The translations under genes were made by a program, and so were the position numbers. From Rhodopirellula sp. SM50 (GTDB taxonomy: Bacteria; Planctomycetota; Planctomycetia; Pirellulales; Pirellulaceae): 64,000 bases of DNA. A model generated the notes under the pieces. That model worked only from the letters and a program-made list of their open reading frames with translations, was not told the DNA's origin and did no database searches. The first letter of the stretch is position 1. The number at the start of each line of letters is the position of its first letter. Positions 62,601 through 64,000 of this stretch are shown here, one piece after another. The stretch is from assembly GCF_002289565.1 (NCBI RefSeq), contig NZ_NTFY01000003.1:62001-126000 (forward strand), in the 5' to 3' direction.

Positions 62601-63124
62601 AGTAGGTAACAACTGCCCCACGCGGACAACCATTGCAGCGATTGATTTGCCAGCATTTCCAGCTGGAACGGAAGCGGGATCATGAAGCCCAAAAAGCCAA
62701 TCGCCGGCAAACTCCAGACCAACACTCCCCGGCCCGCCAACAGCCCAACCATTCCGCCGAGGTACAGCGGCAGGGTCCAACATTGCAGTGTGGGAAGATG
62801 GAAGTATCCGCCTAGCGACAGCAAACCCTGAGCCGCTACAAGCAACGCCAGTCCGGGCCCCCATGGCTTGCCGATCGCCGGCAAGGTCGATCGCCGCTGC
62901 CACAACAGCCAGAGTGCGATCGGCAGGACCGCCGGCCCATGAGAATAACTCGTATTGGAGTGCCACTGTTGAATCAGATGCCCCACGACCTGATGGTAGC
63001 TGTAAAGAGCCAGTGCCACCCAAATCAGGATCAGCGTCGGTGAAAGCCGAGCCGAAACGCCAGTCGATTTGCCTCGCCAGCCGCGGCGTGTGCCCTTTGG
63101 GGGAGCCTGCAGATTCGATTGCAC
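59636..63124 (-). CDS. exosortase fused to a large TPR domain
   Basis: 1,162 residues. The N-terminal 310 residues have about eight membrane helices and the exosortase catalytic set Cys202 (VTRDCSGLRM), Arg260 (ANATRISAV) and His281 (WTHDLGVWLALP). Residues about 345-370 hold another hydrophobic segment, and from about 375 to 1140 the protein is a long array of TPR-like helix pairs (NADWDRAASCYRELLQLQPD, NHHAAYAMLGDVYASQGQW). A fusion of this kind makes one protein from the sorting transpeptidase and a binding scaffold, probably for substrates or glycan machinery. GTG start at 63124, supported mainly by the absence of an upstream alternative. Confidence 0.88.
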   Translation of the reverse strand: MQSNLQAPPKGTRRGWRGKSTGVSARLSPTLILIWVALALYSYHQVVGHLIQQWHSNTSYSHGPAVLPIALWLLWQRRSTLPAIGKPWGPGLALLVAAQGLLSLGGYFHLPTLQCWTLPLYLGGMVGLLAGRGVLVWSLPAIGFLGFMIPLPFQLEMLANQSLQWLSAWGSCYLLSLTSTFAVTDGYTLMMATGGVGVTRDCSGLRMTVAVAALGTIITFLSRSRSGRDQGGKPGWGVAWDLAAVMLLALPAAIVANATRISAVALIADRYQNESYTTWTHDLGVWLALPLSALLFFAFRAWLGRVRTLSTSIFKLTPDGRELSGRRGPKRQSGRDTHAFGRRWPQWGKPVLAVGAVPLVLAGIVAVAIVHHTAKRDRIISETLAQARGHEANADWDRAASCYRELLQLQPDRVETRYRYAWASLQGADSVDGRMRVFYQLESVLEQAPSHVDALRTHLQLALELDQAKSACRSAERLYAIDQRNAQSLRLCVEAMLRFPHGSRPRHPLVTVDRLNRWLDRFGPPSLWRDRLVIELASYGCDHAESMDRRVADAIEPAIADAASGVGSADAFLQAWRFAQVFGTESPSIERARISIDDHCPAGVAYQIYLASAREAVLQHRRDDAKRLLTKAMERMPNHHAAYAMLGDVYASQGQWPRCSAAYLRAWRLAGDRPMGLGIKLAEALFHAARPAESAALVGQLLNQENQVFQPVSRELRIRWMLVQARLDAHAGRYEAALTTIGRCQSLLAMTPASSAADAAAWLPAVETLQAQCLVRLGRNAQAARLFESRATRGNGKPGGDGSAGGDRSADQWTAAARAWRSVGNTPAAERCYRSALAELGYDNEIWLELVDVLHDRYGIRGAIEEITLRQRRGGEPAIVSDTIPAPSDKIVAQAYERVGRGDLAIGHYRAVAERGVEDVAALAIALARHGHADKAVTLVADPRWTVNTSLRAHTAAVIAVSTDDLSAAHQAILEPIIAGGVTEAVDDPTLLMAIVAWHTHHQRQTAAMDLLDRAVARHPDHVVAANNLAMLLAEEGRDFQRALRHIDHVLKQTGAVPEFLDTKGWILVRMNRAEDALEWFNRALAGSGGGAPTTHLHLAAAYLAVGNRDRARESFESVQVDLLRKDQLHHSEQRAWARLQNEFIRPNELTTRPPMQRSGDA

Positions 63125-63411
63125 GAGAGGATTCTATGGGTCATGGGAAAGGACACAGTTCTTCTGTCCATCGACGTCACCCGAACCACAACGTCATCGA
63201 ATTGAGTTTCGTCCGCAGACCGTGACGATTCCTCAGGACCGGATTGGAGCAACGAACCCGGACAGGCGTGCAGATCGACACGCCGCCCCCACCGATGTCG
63301 CTTGAGGCATTTCCGAGACAATTCTTCGTTTTTTCCAGAATGGAGAAAAGATATACCGGTTAGGCAGACGATAGGGTGGGTAAGCCTCCTAGCACTCCGT
63401 AGAAAACGGCA

Positions 63412-63837
63412 ATGATTAAACAACTTCGCAATCCAAGTCGACTACGCCAATTCATCATCCGGACTGTCGTCATGGTGCCGGTCGGTATGGCGCTGGTTTC
63501 ATTGCCCGAGGCAGCCCCCGCCCAGGCACCGCCGCAGCGATTCGGCGGCGGATCGAAACGCGCATCCTCGGCGCCTTACCAACAACGATTGTCGCCCTAT
63601 CTCGACTTGCTACGCAGCGACAACAGCATCCTGAGTCCCTATCACTCCTTTGTTCAACCGCGGCAACAACTGCGGCTGAATCAGAACCGACAAGCCGAGC
63701 AGCTTCGCACATTAGAACGAACGATCCAGCGATCGGCAGCCCCGACGGCCCACAGCGAACGGATGCAGACGGGACGAGGCGGAACGTTCAACAACTACCT
63801 GCATTACTACCAATTCAATTCCGCCTTTCAACGGTGA
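63412..63837 (+). CDS. small exported protein, unknown function
   Basis: 141 residues. A signal peptide (MIKQLRNPSRLRQFIIRTVVMVPVGMALVSL, hydrophobic core visible) ends near AAPAQA. The mature part is rich in Gln, Arg, Pro and Ser, without cysteines, with short motifs LSPYLDLLRSDNSILSPYHSFV and GGTFNNYLHYYQF. The 'YLDLLR' and 'NYLHYYQF' patterns look like those of many small Rhodopirellula secreted proteins. Divergent from the exosortase gene (287-bp gap). No function recognised. Confidence 0.7.
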   Translation: MIKQLRNPSRLRQFIIRTVVMVPVGMALVSLPEAAPAQAPPQRFGGGSKRASSAPYQQRLSPYLDLLRSDNSILSPYHSFVQPRQQLRLNQNRQAEQLRTLERTIQRSAAPTAHSERMQTGRGGTFNNYLHYYQFNSAFQR

Positions 63838-63921
63838 CCGCCTGGTCGACGCCACTGTCGACGACTCCGTTGCCCCCGGTGTCGTGATCCCTCCCTGCCC
63901 CACATCATTGCAATCAACAAC

Positions 63922-64000
63922 GTGAACCTCGCCGTCTGTTCTCTGCGACACCTCGCTCTCGTGCTGCTATCGGCATGTGCGATGGCCAGTACCGGGTGCC
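63922..64000 (+). CDS. possible start of an exported lipoprotein, partial
   Basis: From a GTG at 63922 the frame stays open to the window end and reads like a signal peptide (MNLAVCSLRHLALVLLSAC...) with an MASTGC stretch that could be a weak lipobox. Only 26 codons are visible, so a gene is likely but not proven. Confidence 0.35.
   Translation, partial: MNLAVCSLRHLALVLLSACAMASTGC

Overview
This window reads as a chromosomal segment of a marine-type planctomycete, most likely Pirellulaceae (the Rhodopirellula/Stieleria/Rubripirellula group). The lineage is inferred from marker features, not from a search. They are: a 3,326-residue surface protein with an N-terminal LEPR-XLL-type motif (LEALERRCLL) and a C-terminal dockerin-like calcium repeat; two 'GEVED' domains; an exosortase fused to TPRs; a type III glutamine synthetase; a short membrane protein of the 'LVVTTACAMVFA' type; a sigma-factor remnant of planctomycete type; and many intergenic hairpin repeats.

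Layout. 1-5.0 kb: a PAS/histidine kinase cut by the window edge, a secreted C45-type acyltransferase/hydrolase, a bacterioferritin that lacks the haem-ligand Met, and a lipoprotein di-haem cytochrome c peroxidase. 5.2-10.5 kb: a sulfide/persulfide-oxidation operon on the minus strand, made of an ArsR regulator, a rhodanese with a membrane tail, a TauE/SafE exporter, an ETHE1-like persulfide dioxygenase fused to two rhodanese domains, a DUF1641 protein and a sulfide:quinone oxidoreductase. 11.1-19.6 kb: an ion/stress block with a P2-type cation ATPase, a small coiled-coil protein, a 2TM K+ channel with an RCK domain, a glycerolipid acyltransferase and an unusual MBL/beta-CASP nuclease-LOG fusion, converging on a CNNM/CorC-type protein. 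19.6-23.7 kb: three exported beta-propeller genes in tandem, one fused to a PhnD-like binding domain. 24-36 kb: a conserved uncharacterised 474-aa protein, a coiled-coil exported protein, glnN, a membrane-bound MutS-like ATPase, a polytopic GT-C-like protein, an EamA transporter and two small proteins.

36.5-46.5 kb is one giant subtilisin-type multidomain gene, followed by a decayed sigma-factor remnant. 47.4-57.7 kb is a surface-glycan cluster: a two-domain glycosyltransferase, two FkbM/TylF-class-like methyltransferases, a WavE-like protein, a sugar nucleotidyltransferase, a cupin, an MsbA-like ABC exporter, a GDPD-like enzyme and a HAD phosphatase. 57.9-63.1 kb is an exosortase-TPR/EpsI-like/trypsin-like operon in which the protease carries a PEP-CTERM-like tail. 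The window ends with a small exported protein and the start of a possible lipoprotein.

Intergenic spaces repeatedly hold long, near-perfect inverted repeats from several families, some of them nested. No rRNA, tRNA, CRISPR array or insertion sequence was recognised. The strongest candidates for undescribed biology are the MBL-LOG fusion, the PhnD-PQQ/CCNP propeller operon and the exosortase-TPR module. Gene starts were moved inwards wherever the longest reading frame began with TTG or GTG and a better internal start with a ribosome-binding site or signal peptide was visible.
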